In this document: one piece after another, positions 34,566-47,044 of the stretch
How positions within the stretch are numbered: position 1 is the first letter of the stretch
How the letters are laid out: each line of letters begins with the position of its first letter
Source: Plasmopara viticola
Lineage: Eukaryota; Oomycota; Peronosporomycetes; Peronosporales; Peronosporaceae
DNA: 64,000 bases
Direction of reading: 5' to 3'
Assembly (NCBI GenBank): GCA_001695595.3
Contig: MBPM02000002.1
Location: 1,773,608-1,837,607 of the forward strand
Notes under the pieces: generated by a model
Database searches by the model: none
Seen by the model: only the letters and a program-made list of their open reading frames with translations
Told to the model about the DNA's origin: nothing
Position numbers and translations under genes: made by a program

Positions 34566-36251
34566 TTATTTAAAAAACCGGTTGAGTGCTGTGGGCGCAC
34601 TATCGGCCTTTTTGTTCCACTCGCGCTGCTGTTTCTGCCATTCTTGACGTTTCTGCTTGCTAACCAGCTGATCGCGAAAGAGTTGCTTCTGTGAGTCAAC
34701 GACGTTTTGTTGCTTTTTGCGTAATCGCCGCGATGGGCGGTTCTTGCCACGCATTTTCTTCTTTGGTTTCTCCGCAGTGTTGTCTCCGTTACCGCGCTGC
34801 ATTAATTGGATCTTCTGTTCTTGCTCCTCAGCTGGATCCATGTCCACACAACCGATGGCATTCGGATCAAGTGTGATCATTTCCGGACGGATCTTCTCAA
34901 GCAACGAGCGTACTTCGGACTCGTCACGCTGCTTATGATTCTCGTACGGATTTGCTTCGTACGTATCAAAATTTGGCTCCCCAGAGCCAGGAATCACGAT
35001 CGAGTTAAACCCCGTAGCATGACCGACACCCAACACATCTTCAAATGGACGGAAGGCCACTGAGCTAATGATCGAGCCTGGAATCTGGTATGTCATGTAA
35101 GGTTTGATGGGCGAGCCGGACGAGTAGGTGCTTTTAAGCACATGAACGTTTGGGCCAAAGCCCACAGCCACGAGCCCACGCTGACTCACGCTCAAAGAGT
35201 TGGCTGCCGCACTGAGGTAGTAGCTGTTTAGTTCCTGGTACTTACGCAAGTCAAAGACCTTGACTTTCCTGTCAGCACCCGCCGTAATGAGATACTTGCC
35301 ACTACTGTCGACGCCCATAGAGCGAACTGTCGAAGAACACAAACACACAAGCACAATGTAAGTCTTTTGTGTTTATAAACGTTGGGCAGAAAGAATTGCG
35401 GACGTACTCGGGCCCTGATGGCACTGCATTTTGACAACAGCGTCCGACATGTTGGGTGTCCAAAGAGTCACAATTCCGCTTGCATGACCAAGGTTAATCA
35501 CAGCGTTCCATGGATTGAGTGCCATCGTATCACACAGACCCTGTTTCGTGCGGTGTGTCGACACTTGCTTACCTACTGTCACATCGTGGTACGTCAACAA
35601 TCCATTGCCGCTTACACACGACAGTAGAAAGTGATACGGCAAGAATTCCATCTTGCGTGGCTCTGGAATCGTTCGAATGCAATGCGCTTCGGCACCCGTG
35701 TTGTCGTAAATATACAAGTGTTTCTTCTGGGCCGTAGCGAAGAGTGAGTCATTGTGCAAAAAGCTAATGTCGCGAACAAGGTCGTTGGCATGAAATTCAC
35801 ACGTGAGTTTCATGCGTAGCGTGTCCATTTGCGCCAAATGACCCTTTTGGCTGCCAAGCAACATGTTGCGGCCATTGCGTGTGTACTTGACGCGATATGA
35901 GCCGTAATCCGGTAAGTCGAGGCTAAAAATCTTGCGTGCGGTATTGATGTCCACATTATCCGCAAGCTGAAGTTGTGTGACCTTGTAGGTCTTTTCAAGA
36001 CCTTCCGCTTCCAAAAAACCAGCCTGGTCGGGTAACAGAATTTCGGACTTGGCCGCAGACTCGGCCGCTAACTTGTGCTTTTCATAGGCGCGCTGCAACG
36101 AGCCCTTGAGATTCTTGTCACGGATGCCACGAAGAGACACACCACGACCACGGATGTACTTTCCCACGTGCTTAACGCGTTCATTGTTGGATTTATGCTT
36201 TGTATTGATCAAGCGCCTGGGCGCTTTGCGTGTTGCGTCCTCGTCCGTCAT
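34566..36251 (-). CDS. WDR46: WD-repeat nucleolar protein WDR46/UTP7
   Basis: Component of the small-subunit processome needed for 18S rRNA maturation in the nucleolus. Two minus-strand exons, 36251-35408 and 35326-34566, join in frame at HQGP/IRSMGVD; about 534 aa. The basic N-terminus (residues 1-60) precedes WD repeats (LGSQKGHLAQMD, LGHASGIVTLW, TAGADRKVKVFDLR). The C-terminal BING4CT region is recognisable (ISSVAFRPFEDVLGVGHATG, IVIPGSGEPNFDTYEANPYE) and is followed by a lysine/arginine-rich tail ending LNRFFK. Convergent with cullin-1 (132 bp between stops). Start chosen at MTDEDATRK; the frame is open for 10 codons upstream without an ATG. Confidence 0.95.
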
Positions 36252-36620
36252 GGATGAATGGCTAAAGCAAATTGGGTACAAAAAAACGAAGGTTTGCCTT
36301 TACAAGGATGGGCAGGGTCCCAAAAATCAAAGCTTACCTTACAAAAACAGGCCGTCAAAGCTCCGATAATAATTTGTCTGCGCCCAAATATATCTCTAAT
36401 TTAATCACAAAACTGGAGCAACGATTCGTCAAAACTCTAATAACAATTATCTGCGCCCAAATATGTCTAATCTAGTCTGAAATAGTAATTAGACGTTTAG
36501 TTGTGGCTCTTTTGCGTCTGCGCATGTCTAGAAAGATAGAGAAGACGTATCTGTGGCCGTACAGCTTCTCGGCGCTGCAATAGAATGTTTAAACACTTAG
36601 TTGTGGCTTATCGACAATAT

Positions 36621-36975
36621 TGTTGGGCGTACCAACTACGGCGCGGTACGCTACCCTTACACATGTGACGGGTCATACGGTAGCTTATAGTGAGTAGGCT
36701 CGCAACATATAATACGACCGTTCACTGTCCTCGGGGTCGCTAGCGGATTCAATAAATCAAAGAAGTGATATAGGCTGTTACACTATCACCAGTCTGAGCA
36801 GACTCGATAAAGAAGCCGACGGTAAGCTACACATATAACCCTTTGGCAGTTCTTCAAATACTGAGCCATCCAGATGTGCATGCGGGACCAATAATTTGTC
36901 TTGGAACCCGTCAAAACATTTTTATCTCAAGCAAAGAGACCCTCTGATAGAGTTTAGTGTGCCTTTAGAAGCACA
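36621..36975. mobile_element. Possible solo LTR, 355 bp
   Basis: Begins TGTTGGGCGTACC and ends GCACA, with CAATAT immediately before (36615-36620) and after (36976-36981). It contains an AATAAA-like signal near 36750. Ends and flanks fit a solo LTR, but the flanking repeat is AT-rich, 6 bp rather than 5, and there is no second copy in the window, so this is tentative. Confidence 0.35.
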
Positions 36976-37054
36976 CAATATTGTTCAGGACTTTGTCGTC
37001 TGGAGCACCGCCTCGGACTAAATCATCCTAGTGATGTCTAGCCAACTAATTTTT

Positions 37055-37158
37055 ACAATGTCAGCTATGCGGGACTCGCAAAGCCACTGTCTGATCTTTA
37101 AAAAAAAACAATGTTAGCTATGCGGGACTCGCAAAGCCACTGTCTGATCTTTAAAAAA
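37055..37158. repeat. Tandem duplication, 53-bp unit, two copies
   Basis: A unit containing GCTATGCGGGACTCGCAAAG and CCACTGTCTGATC followed by an A-run occurs twice with a 53-bp period. The copies differ at few positions (for example GTCAGC against GTTAGC), so the duplication is recent. Confidence 0.85.
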
Positions 37159-39174
37159 TTAGGTGAGCTGGAAGAGCCATTCCTGGGGTGCGCTCAATAA
37201 CTCTATCACAAGCCTTTAAAAGGCTCCACTTCTAGCTTTGCGAACGAGACAAAGCTCTATAGCAAGGTTGCGACCATCCGACTATTTCATCGATTGCGTG
37301 ATTATTGCAACTCCATGAGGACAGATATGAGGAGGTCGTTTCGGGCACCTTTTGTTCGCCGAACAATATTATTTCGCTTATGTATAGATTGGTTCTAGTT
37401 TTTTTCTTTTGTGGACATTTAAAAGCGTACAACTTAAGAGTAAAAATCAATATGCGACTCTTTCCTTGAGCAATTCGATTCTGATCACTTACGACTTTGA
37501 CTTGCCTCTAATTGCGCCGCATTTAAGCCTTAGTGGGTGCTCAAGTTTCTGTCGTCCGGATGACTTTCCTTTTGAATTCCGAGGCCTGCCCGAGCTCGCT
37601 TCGCATCACGACTCTGAAAAAAGGCGCTAGAGCACAATTCGGGGGACAGTCAAAGCTACGCCTGCACCACTTGGTGGAGTAGTCGCTGATTCACCTGCTA
37701 ATATAGAAGTTTTGCTTGCCACATACTAGCCGCAAAGCGCTAACGCATGGCTTTTTTTGCGTAAGCCGGCGTCTCCTCGATCCTGAAGACGCATCTCTAA
37801 TGCACTCTGAGCCTTCGACTTGTGTGACGAGCCTTCGATTGTTTTCGCCGCTTATTCCCAAGTGCTTTTTGCTAGCCTCTATCAACAATTTCAAGTAAGA
37901 AAATAATTAACCTGCCTTGCTTGGTATGTGTACAGTCAATATACGAGCAAAGTGTTGTACAAGTAAATCGTGTCACTCCGCCACAGATTGAAGCAAATTG
38001 ACACCTCACATAAATTAGTGCGCATGTCTTGATCACAATAATTGGCCATAGTTAAACAGCTCTTTGTCCTTAAGGACACAGAGAAGTGATGTGTGTGGAC
38101 GTCCTGACTTGCTTTTAGTATTCACAAGTTAAGTGTTGACATATAAGCAACGTCCGCTAAATTGGCTGGCTTAGTTCCTCAGAGCATGGCATGTCTTAAA
38201 GTACACGCATGCTTACTGGTTTAATTATGTGGAGCCCTGATAGCCTTTATAGCGTCGAAAAATTTGCACGCCGGCTAATGATCGTGGCCAACAATCAAAT
38301 GTCGACTGATGCTCTAAGAGGAAGCAGCAAAGACCTAGTCATTTTCGTTTGACTGATAAATAGGACTGTTCGAGACGTCCCAAAGGTTTGAAATTGTAAT
38401 TATAAGGTTCTTGAAAGCTTGTAGTCATTTCTTTCCTTGATATGGACAAGTACGACTTGCTTTGAGAATGCCGTGGCGAGAAAGGCTTGAGCTCTAATTC
38501 GATAGCGGGCTAGGACATAGGCGTCGGTCACGTATTTGCGAATCGCAGGGTTTTCGGAAAATTGAATTCCCATCCCTCGTATGCGTAAAGCTTTTCAAAC
38601 TTAAACTATTGCTAATTGTACGCTACAGAATTTTTCATGTATTTACAAATGTCGCTGTGCCGACGTTTGCAAAATCTCAATCAATTTGTCGTCAAGGACG
38701 TCGAAGATAGTGCTCTTTAAGTGGGTCTTTGTATTGCAACCGGATAGCATACCAATTGTGAGTGGCATGATTCTGCGAATGGGTATCACAACACCAAATA
38801 TAGTTCTCTACGAGCAAATGATAAGTCCACAAGAAGGCAGCGGATACGCTTTACAAATTTGATATCTGAGTGCTAAGAACGACCTCATTGCTGACAAAAA
38901 CATTATGTGCATTTACATATACGCTTCAGCTCGTCGCGCCATAAAAGTTGCGTTTTAACTAAAGAAACTACCGGAAACCTCGAGTCATGACCCTCGCAAA
39001 GCATAAAATTGCTAAGCCCTTGGCTGAGTGAACAATTGTAAATTTCGTATAAAATTAACCCCCTTAAAGATGTATAAACATTTTCATCCAAGATATTATC
39101 AGCTTTATGGATAGCGTACATTGCACTAGGGCAAAAAGATCCTAAAGAATCCTAAGGATCCAATACATTCTCAT

Positions 39175-39256
39175 TACAGAAAAAATCTCAGACGTGGTGT
39201 CCAGTGACTTCATATTACAGCTGTCACTGGACACCACATCTCACTTTTTTCTGTAG
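39175..39256. mobile_element. Short palindromic inverted-repeat element (MITE-like)
   Basis: Two arms of about 34 bp (39175-39208 and 39223-39256) are reverse complements apart from a few mismatches and one gap, with a 14-nt loop. The inner 15 bp, GTGGTGTCCAGTGAC, are perfect. The ends read TA-CAGAAAAAA and TTTTTTCTG-TA, so the element could be a Tc1/mariner-type MITE flanked by a TA target duplication. Confidence 0.5.
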
Positions 39257-39369
39257 GGAGAATATACTATATAGAGGAATTGGTGGGTCACCAAACAATT
39301 GCCACTACCACAAGAGCACAGAAACCTTATTGAGACTTGCTTCGCTAAATATTCAAAGAACGGTGTTTC

Positions 39370-39651
39370 TTGAACATCACAATCTCTCTACTCGTCACCG
39401 TCTTTTCTGCTCGAAAATCGAAAACGAAAGTAGCGACTAGCATGAGCCTACTTTATAATCAGCACATGTACAGATACGACCTCAAGAATAAATTGGCTGC
39501 TCAACAACATGTCCGGGCGCACAATGAACAATGCATTTCATGGATAGATTACCACGGCCAACATCGAATCAGGGAGTGGAGAGTAGCCCTTACCGCGGTT
39601 TTAATCTCAGTGATTTGCTACCTGATTAATTGTCTGAGCTACAAGTGCTAA
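39370..39651 (+). pseudogene. Open fragment, possibly transposase-derived
   Basis: A 93-codon frame beside the palindromic element. Its middle (LLYNQHMYRYDLKNKLAAQQ) loosely recalls the YN-x-HM region of piggyBac-type DDE transposases, and it ends in a hydrophobic stretch. There is no conserved acidic triad in view and no continuation either side. It may be chance. Confidence 0.2.
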
Positions 39652-40709
39652 CAAATGTTCGGGCGACGTCTCATCGTCTAATCACGCAATTATTACGACC
39701 ACTGCGGAGTCTTGCCTAGATTGACTTGACGTAATATTGGCAATTGTTGTTTCGGACTTCGAAGTCTCATTTTGGTCACCTGAGACGAGTTTTAACACAA
39801 TAAACTTTATGCCAAAATCATGGTATGTTTCAAAGCGGCAGAGAAGTGTGAATTTATCGGCTACTTTGTAAGTAGCATGAAATTTGCGTAAATCCCAAGA
39901 AAAAAAAATTGGCTTGGCCTACTTCACGTTAAAAGTAGATAAAGGAAGCGACTCGGCTTTTTCGACTGCTTGCAATAATACAGTACTACCCATGCTGATC
40001 TCTTGAAATATATATGTTTAAATTTGTCTCATTAAGAGGCATCGAGCCGTACGAGTAGAGGCAACACCACGAGGCTTCTGGTAGGGTAAGAAATGCCTGT
40101 AGTGCGCATTTTCTTTGCTTTGCTGATCTGAATAATTTTGGCTATCGCTACTTGCAATGCTTCGGACAATGCCATCGATTGAGTATGCATGCAGCTCGAC
40201 ATAGAAATCATACAAAAGCTCTCATTTTTTTGTCCAGGTAGCATAGAGATTCTGATTAGATTTGCTTGATTCATGAAACGATGTTATTTAATTACTACGA
40301 ATTGGTGAAACTTCCATTGCAACTTTTTGGCTCTTTATTCTTTGTGGTCCACCCTTTTCTCTTGGATTTTTACCACATTGAGTAAAACCCTTAGATGATA
40401 TTTGATGTGGTTTTCGAAGCATGCGCATAGCTGCCGTAGGGTCGCACTGGAAGAAAGGCCCATTTTGGGCGAAGTTTTTTTTATACACGCAAGAAGTGGC
40501 ATCGAAAGCTCTTAGGGCACGCAAATGAGATGCGCGATGCAAAATATCAAGCTTCGTTGAAAGGCTTTGGACTCTGCAACCAATTTTTATATTAATGTAT
40601 AATAATTGAATAGGTCAAAAGCAAATCATCTCGCTATAGTCTTGGCTGGTAAACAGAACTGTTTGCGCATAACAAGAAACTATTTGTCATCAAGTGTTTT
40701 CTGGTAAAA

Positions 40710-41070
40710 TTAGGCGCGTAAGAGCGTCGGCAAGTACATTGCGTTCACTAAGCTTTTACTCAGCGCAGAAGTTTTTTTCCGCAAAAATGACAATTTTGTC
40801 TTTTCTTGAAAAAGTGGTGCGAATTTACCGCCATTTAAAAGATGTCTGACTTGGCCATAAACAATTTAAAGCCAAAAGGTCCACTCAAAACTTTACTAGT
40901 GCATCTTTCATGGCAAGTTAATCCTTATATAGTCTCGATCAGCTGCCTTAAGCTGTCTGGACTGGAGTGAAATGAATCTCTGGTGTCTGTCCTTGTCGTG
41001 TCGCAGCAATACGCATCCGATGGCATATTTGAAGCGTCCTAAATTATGCGAAACAGCTTTATCTTGTCCG
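40710..41070 (-). mobile_element. Ty3/gypsy RNase H fragment, degenerate
   Basis: On the minus strand a 32-residue uninterrupted stretch reads AIGCVLLRHDKDRHQRF then ISLQSRQLKAADRDY, a clear match to the RNase H region of Ty3/gypsy polyproteins. Upstream is the expected lead-in to DAS, displaced by a 1-bp frameshift, and downstream, after several stops, the NVLADALTR ending. The element is dead. Its direction is opposite to the integrase fragment 2 kb away. Confidence 0.75.
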
Positions 41071-42829
41071 AAAAAGGCAAAATAGAAGATTTTTTAATGT
41101 GCAATCAAAAGCATCCACTATAAACTTTACTAATGTGTCTTCTTCGACCGATCAAACGGAAGCTTTGCGAGACCCACATAGCCTCAAACAAATAGTGATT
41201 AAGTCTTCCAACCACGTTAAGAGCACGGCGTAAACCACACTGAGACATTTTAAAATTTTTAGGGTTTGTTTTGACCCCTTTTGAGTAGTGAAATTGTTTT
41301 TGTCACAACGATACATTTGTCGATGCTGGCAAGTAGCATAATTATCCCCAGTGCCCGGGGCAAATGATTGTCTTAGACAGCCTAAATAAACCCCTTTTGT
41401 CGACTTATGATCCTCGAAGCGGCTTTGGATGACTGTGTTGTTACTCCCATAGCATGCCGCTAGGCGTACTAGCCCCCTTGCGCGGTACATTCGCCTCCCT
41501 CTTATCAATTGACGTTCATCGTCTGCTTAATTCATGAGCCTGACCCAGGCCTGCTACGTCCTTCCTTAAATGGATATTTGTGCAAAACCTGTCTTACTAT
41601 TTAGCATTGTAAGAACATAAGCTAGTCGCCACTATCCGTTCTATTGTCGATCACGGAAGTTTGTGACGATTGTCAAGATAGTGACTCCCTTTCCATGCCA
41701 TTTCTTATTTTTTTGGTGAACAACGCCTTTATGAGATCAGTGGCTGGTCATGTATATAATACTTCGTGCCTGGCACGAGCTCGGATTCCTCTCGACGAAA
41801 GTTTTAATTCACTGTTAGTGATCACATTTGAATTTCGTCATATTAAGAAGAAGCTGAGTTTCGGTTCAAAAGGCTGTCAGGAGCTCTAAGCTTCCCTAGG
41901 ATTTAACCACTTACGGTTTTCGAGCTTTCAAAATTCGGGCATACAAAGTTTTTTTTTCTTAACATAGGCAAGTACAAACCATTCCGACTTGACGTGGCAG
42001 GAAATGCACAAGCCTTAAATTTGTTGGCGGGAAAGGCTATATTTACCAGTCTCCAGTACTGCGCAACAAGACTCTGGTTGATCAACATCCCATATCTGGT
42101 GCGCGTACAGCTTCCAATGAAAGCCTGCGCAAGTATACGCCCGCGATGAATATGGAATCAATTCTTGCCAGAACAAAATTCATAATTTGAGATCTTTTGT
42201 AGCGGATAAACAAGTATCGTAAGTAGCAAAAACTTTCAAAAACGATTACGATAGTGGGTTGCACAGCGTCACCAATTGCAGTAAACAAAGCATTTCTAGT
42301 GAGTAACATAGGTCCGTTAGGCACATTGGATAACGCAATTGGTTGGGTGGGCAGCGGAGTACCACCAGGAGTAGATAATACAGCTCCACTAGAGGAGTAT
42401 GGGGATGTGATACGACTACGTGTCACTAGCGGTAGAAGGTCAAAAATCTCGACTGATCATTGTGCCACGGGAGGTGCACATCATTTGGGTGGGTGTCAGA
42501 AAAAGTAAACATTGAAAAGCACAAAAATTCAGTTTCCGGCTAATTTTAATCCGAAAATATTCCAGAGCTGGTGTTTATAAAGATGAGACCTTCCCTTGAA
42601 AGTAAAAATATGTTTTCCGTCTTGCACTTATCTTTCCTTGATGGGAGCGTACTTTACGCTTATGCTCGATAAGTTAGAAGGCTTTCACGAGTCGAGTGGG
42701 TTCATCAGGCAGAAAAAGTCTATGTCGCTGTTTTGGACGACAAAGACCTGAAAAACAATAAACTTTCAAAAAACCGTGATAACTTACGTAGCGGTCAGCG
42801 GTCATTATAGCCGAAATCACACTTTTTCT

Positions 42830-43660
42830 CAGATTCCCAACACAATGATGGCGCACATGCTTAATCGAAAGGCCAAGTATGTTGAAATCTGTAAGACCTG
42901 TCAGATGATCAGACTCCCGACTCATACATCAGCTACTTTACAAAGTCATTCAGTACCGGCTTCTTGAAGTCTGTAAGACTCGACTTTGGCTTTAGGCTGT
43001 CAAGGGTTAGTGGCAACACGATCATGGAGGCAATTGTGCACCACTTTACTAAGACAGTCCATTTGGCAGCTTCCCTAGTCAGTATAACTGACGCCGCATG
43101 CTTGCAAATTCAGTTTGTCTGCTGGAAATTTGCTTGGTGACGTCCACAGTCGATCATTCTCAGACGGATGGTCAACTGTGTGTGAGACAAACAATTGTGA
43201 ACCCATAACGTGATAATCTATGCACAATTGAGATTGCCCTCATCAATGATGTAACACATCGACAGGTTTCACACTTTCTATATATAGGGACTAAGACACC
43301 AAAGACTATCGATAAGTCTTATAGACCAGTTTCTTGTGAAAGGCAATTGACACACTCTATAACCAACAGGGTGGATATAATCAGCAAGGCACGGAAAGTG
43401 ATTATAATCGCTTAGAGTAATATAATAAATTTTCTGGATAAATACGGTAAAGAGTGTTCAAATTTCGCAACGAAGATTGACAAAGTGGTATAGATGCTGA
43501 AAACCTATTACGTATAAAGGTAAGGATGGTGGTTTCGAGCAAAATGAGACGTTTTTTTGCCAGATTTCCATGGAAAAAATGTAATTAGTACATCATCGAC
43601 CTTTACGAGACGATGTCAACGCACCCAGCTTTTTATGTGGGGTGTCGTACGAGGTTAGCA
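42830..43660 (+). mobile_element. Ty3/gypsy integrase fragment, degenerate
   Basis: Plus-strand pieces in sequence order match a gypsy integrase: a CKTC zinc-finger remnant (about 42.9 kb), WKSVRLDFGFRLSR...HHFTKTVHLA of the catalytic core (43.0 kb), HSQTDGQ (about 43.15 kb) and, further on, HPAFYVG (43.62 kb), typical of the region after the core. Stops and frameshifts separate them. No intact LTR pair was found around it. Confidence 0.75.
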
Positions 43661-45706
43661 TCCAGTGTCATATAAATCTTGACGATACGTTTAGCACCTT
43701 TATTAAGAGTTGGTATCGTACTCGTTGCTGGTAAGAATCGCCTAGTAGTGCCCATGGCCATCAATGTATGAAGCATTCGATATAGAGTCCTACCGAGTTT
43801 AACGCTTACCATATTAGAAAACGGCTTCCTGACGCAGCCCGAAATTATTGAAGTGAGCCGCGCAACGATCATTTCTTTTCGGTCACTCGATCAAAATGTT
43901 TACCACCTCGTCAATAATTCGAGTCATCGAACACGAGAACAAAGTTAAGCATGCACGAACACTTGCACAGGAAAGCTTAAAGGCGAAGTAAAAGAGGCAT
44001 CCTTTGGCAGCCAACATTGAGGAATTTTATGTACGATGCGCGGTAGAGCAAAAGAGCACTCTGGAGCGTCAGGAGTCTATTGGAAAGCGGCGCGGGTTTC
44101 CTGCTTTATATAGTTCGTGAGTAGTATCCTTGGGACATTAATATAAATGGATGTTTTGACTTCTTGAAAAGTTGCACCCGAGTTAAGAGGCCGTTAACTC
44201 TCTTACTTCATGAGTTATTGATAAAGCTCGCGCATACCTTGCTTGCAGAAAAGGATGCATAAGCGCTGGAGAAGGTTAGAGCTTTTTCAAAATGCTTCTT
44301 AAATTTATATCTCTCAGGGGTTTACCACGCAAATTTGCTTCGGCACATCAGCTTTACGAGTGAAAGCCTAATATCTAGCTCACCGCTCATGTAAGCGAAT
44401 GCTTACGCGAGGTTACCACCCCTTAGGCTCAGACGAGAAGATTTCCAATCAAAGAAAATTTTAAGCTCACGGCATGAAGCCTATTAGATGGTACTACCGC
44501 TGAAGGACTTCTGCTCCCTAAGCCCTGCAGCATAGAGTTGTTTGCGAAGCCCAAGCGTCGTGTCGTGTTGCATTTGATTAGCGGCTGAGAGAATTGCAAA
44601 TGTCTAGACTTTATATACAGCAAGGCTTTGAAGTAGCGCGAATCGTGCGTCCAAAACGATTGAATAGCGACTGAGGAGCTTCCAAAGATACAGCCTTCCC
44701 GCCAAGTGTAGTAAATTTACACATTGCACGATAGGGCGCGCAGTGAAACATAATGACTGTTTACAACTCCCGACTTCAAAAGAAAAGACTCATGCGATAG
44801 AAGGTTAATTGTAAGCTGTAGAGCTTATATTTGTCTGACTAGCTTATTTGCTATCACAACTTTTTTGCATATCTTAGTATAATTAGCTAACATACGTGCC
44901 GGTTATAAACGTCCACACCACCATTGCATTGTAATTTAATTTTGACGAAGATGTAGCTATTTAATGCGAACGGCAATATTATTGTAAGGCCTATCACATC
45001 GTCTATTCGCGTGGGCGTAGTCTAATTTATAAGTGCTATCAGTGCTGACGGGGCACAACAGGAGGCGGGGGAGGGAGATGCAATGGTGAACGCCCTTGAA
45101 CAGCGATTCTGTATTAAATTTAATTAAAAAACTAATTGACCAAGATTTTGGTATATTCATCCTACCTCAAATCTCGATTAGCAGGTAGAAATGTTTTGGC
45201 CAACTACACATAACCGGTATGGATTTCGGGAAGGTGCTAATTAGACTTCGATCTTACGCTAGTTAGGTAATAAAGCTTGCTTATACGATAGGCTTGTTAC
45301 ACTTTTTTGAGACTAGTTCCGAGAAAGACAAGCGGAACGAAGCCTACGTGCAGATGTGTTGTTTCTCACTGCTCGTATTTCCTTCTTCAGCTGCAGTATC
45401 GCTATCGGTATATCCTTTCTCGAAACCGCACTTACTGGACAACTATCGGTGTAAACATTTAGTATAATCAAACCCATACTGTAACGCTTTTGCCTGTCAG
45501 AAGCATTGCGCTCGGCTATTAACTGTACCTCAGTACTTCCACCCTCCGAAAAATTAAGTAGTTCTTTCTCTGGCGTGAGTGTTCCAACTTGCTATTCCCG
45601 CGGCAGTAACGTTAAAAGCATTCTCCATCTTTCAACTTTATCTTGGGCCACACTTTGAAAATTGGAATTACATTCTTCACCAGAAGAGCAACTCTTTACA
45701 TTTAGA

Positions 45707-47044
45707 ATGTTTGCGTCGCTCTCTGACATGCTGGTGTGGAAGCCCCGTGGCTCCGTCGTCAAGCAAACCACGTCACGACGGGCGCCCAATTCCACCTGCG
45801 ATGACTCAAGCGACGACGCGTCCGAGCCCGAAAGCCGCCAGCCAGAAGTGAGTAAGTTGCGTCGCTTCCAGTCTTGCCCGTCGTCAAAAAATCGATTAGA
45901 AACGCAGCCCGAGAGCGAAAGCGATAGCGACAATGAGTCTACGCCGCGCCCGGCGCTCAAGTCTGTTTACTCCTACGCGCGTGCAGGGCTGTCTACGTCT
46001 TCTAAGCTGTTCTTTGTTAAGCCCCGCCCGACGTCGTCGACACCAGATAATGCCACACCTCGAACACTAAACTCCACTTGTGATGATGCTGGCGTAAATC
46101 AGGAACAACATATGAAACGTGTGGGCGCGCGCGTGGCCACACCCTTTGGACTTGGCAAAATCATGGCAATCCGAGAAGACGACGGTGTCGTTGCTATTCA
46201 ACTGCAGGCGTCTGAACTACTTTTCTTGAATGCTACAGAGATGCACAATGTTCGGGTCGTCCCAGCACTCGTGGGCGAGTGCGTGCAGACGCCGTCCGGA
46301 ATCGGACGCGTGCTCAAGTTTAACCTTCGAAAACAGCTGTATACGCTGCGGTTAGTAGCGGGCGGCGGTCTCGGTGAGTACGACCTCCAGTTTCGACCGT
46401 CAGATATCTGCGTGGCATTTAAGAGTGAAGATGGACGCGGTCTTGGAATGCAGCGACGTCAACGGGGACTCTCGGAGGGTAGCATTGTGGACTGGGAGTC
46501 GAGACAGTCGAGCGCTAGACTTTTCCCTGACACGAGTAGCTCGCCCCCCGGTGTTGCGGGATTGACACTGCTAAAGAACATTGCCACGACGTCATATACG
46601 TTTGTCGCAAGCAAGTATCACCAAGGAGAGCCTGTGATCACCAAGTTTGGCGCCGGGCACATTATCTCGGTGGATCCGCAGCATGGATCGGCTCAGATCC
46701 AGCTCGTATGGGGTGCAGTAGCATACATTAATGCTGATATGATTACTTATTATCCTAAAGCGCTAGAGGGTACTGATGTGCAGACGAAATTTGGATCCGG
46801 AATCGTCATTGGCTTACGACCAGCCGACGCCATTTACACTGTGCGTCTGCACGACCCACAACCTGTTGGACAGTCTGATGTGGTATTTGTGCATGAGTCG
46901 GACCTGCACCGGAGTCTGAGGATTGCAGTCACGGCTGCGAATGTGTGTGATAAAATCAAAACATTGGCGCAACGACGATTTGGGGAGCGCATTGTGGTGG
47001 CCCACCAACATCATGACGAAGAGCCAAACTCTGCAGGCATTTAG
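45707..47044 (+). CDS. Protein with four SH3/Tudor-like repeat modules, function unknown
   Basis: Single exon, 445 aa. I do not recognise a named family. The N-terminal third is acidic and Ser/Thr-rich (runs such as DDSSDDASEPE and SESDSDNES) and looks disordered. From about residue 130 the protein holds four related modules of roughly 55-75 residues: GARVATPFGLGKIMAIRED, GECVQTPSGIGRVLKFN, GEPVITKFGAGHIISVDP and GTDVQTKFGSGIVIGLRPAD, each followed by alternating hydrophobic strands (VAIQL, YTLRL, AQIQL, YTVRL). This spacing suggests small beta-barrels of SH3/Tudor type used for binding. The ATG at 45707 is the first in frame; the frame is open upstream to 45662 without ATG. It converges with TTLL9 (250 bp). 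Confidence 0.8.
   Translation: MFASLSDMLVWKPRGSVVKQTTSRRAPNSTCDDSSDDASEPESRQPEVSKLRRFQSCPSSKNRLETQPESESDSDNESTPRPALKSVYSYARAGLSTSSKLFFVKPRPTSSTPDNATPRTLNSTCDDAGVNQEQHMKRVGARVATPFGLGKIMAIREDDGVVAIQLQASELLFLNATEMHNVRVVPALVGECVQTPSGIGRVLKFNLRKQLYTLRLVAGGGLGEYDLQFRPSDICVAFKSEDGRGLGMQRRQRGLSEGSIVDWESRQSSARLFPDTSSSPPGVAGLTLLKNIATTSYTFVASKYHQGEPVITKFGAGHIISVDPQHGSAQIQLVWGAVAYINADMITYYPKALEGTDVQTKFGSGIVIGLRPADAIYTVRLHDPQPVGQSDVVFVHESDLHRSLRIAVTAANVCDKIKTLAQRRFGERIVVAHQHHDEEPNSAGI

Larger units (their letters stand above)
36252..45706. other. Gene-poor, transposon-rich interval
   Basis: About 9.5 kb with no intact gene. It holds a possible solo LTR (36.6 kb), a 53-bp tandem duplication (37.1 kb), a short inverted-repeat element (39.2 kb), and two Ty3/gypsy fragments in opposite orientation (40.7-41.1 and 42.8-43.7 kb), all listed separately. 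The 37.9-39.1 and 43.9-45.6 kb parts show nothing I can name. Confidence 0.7.
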
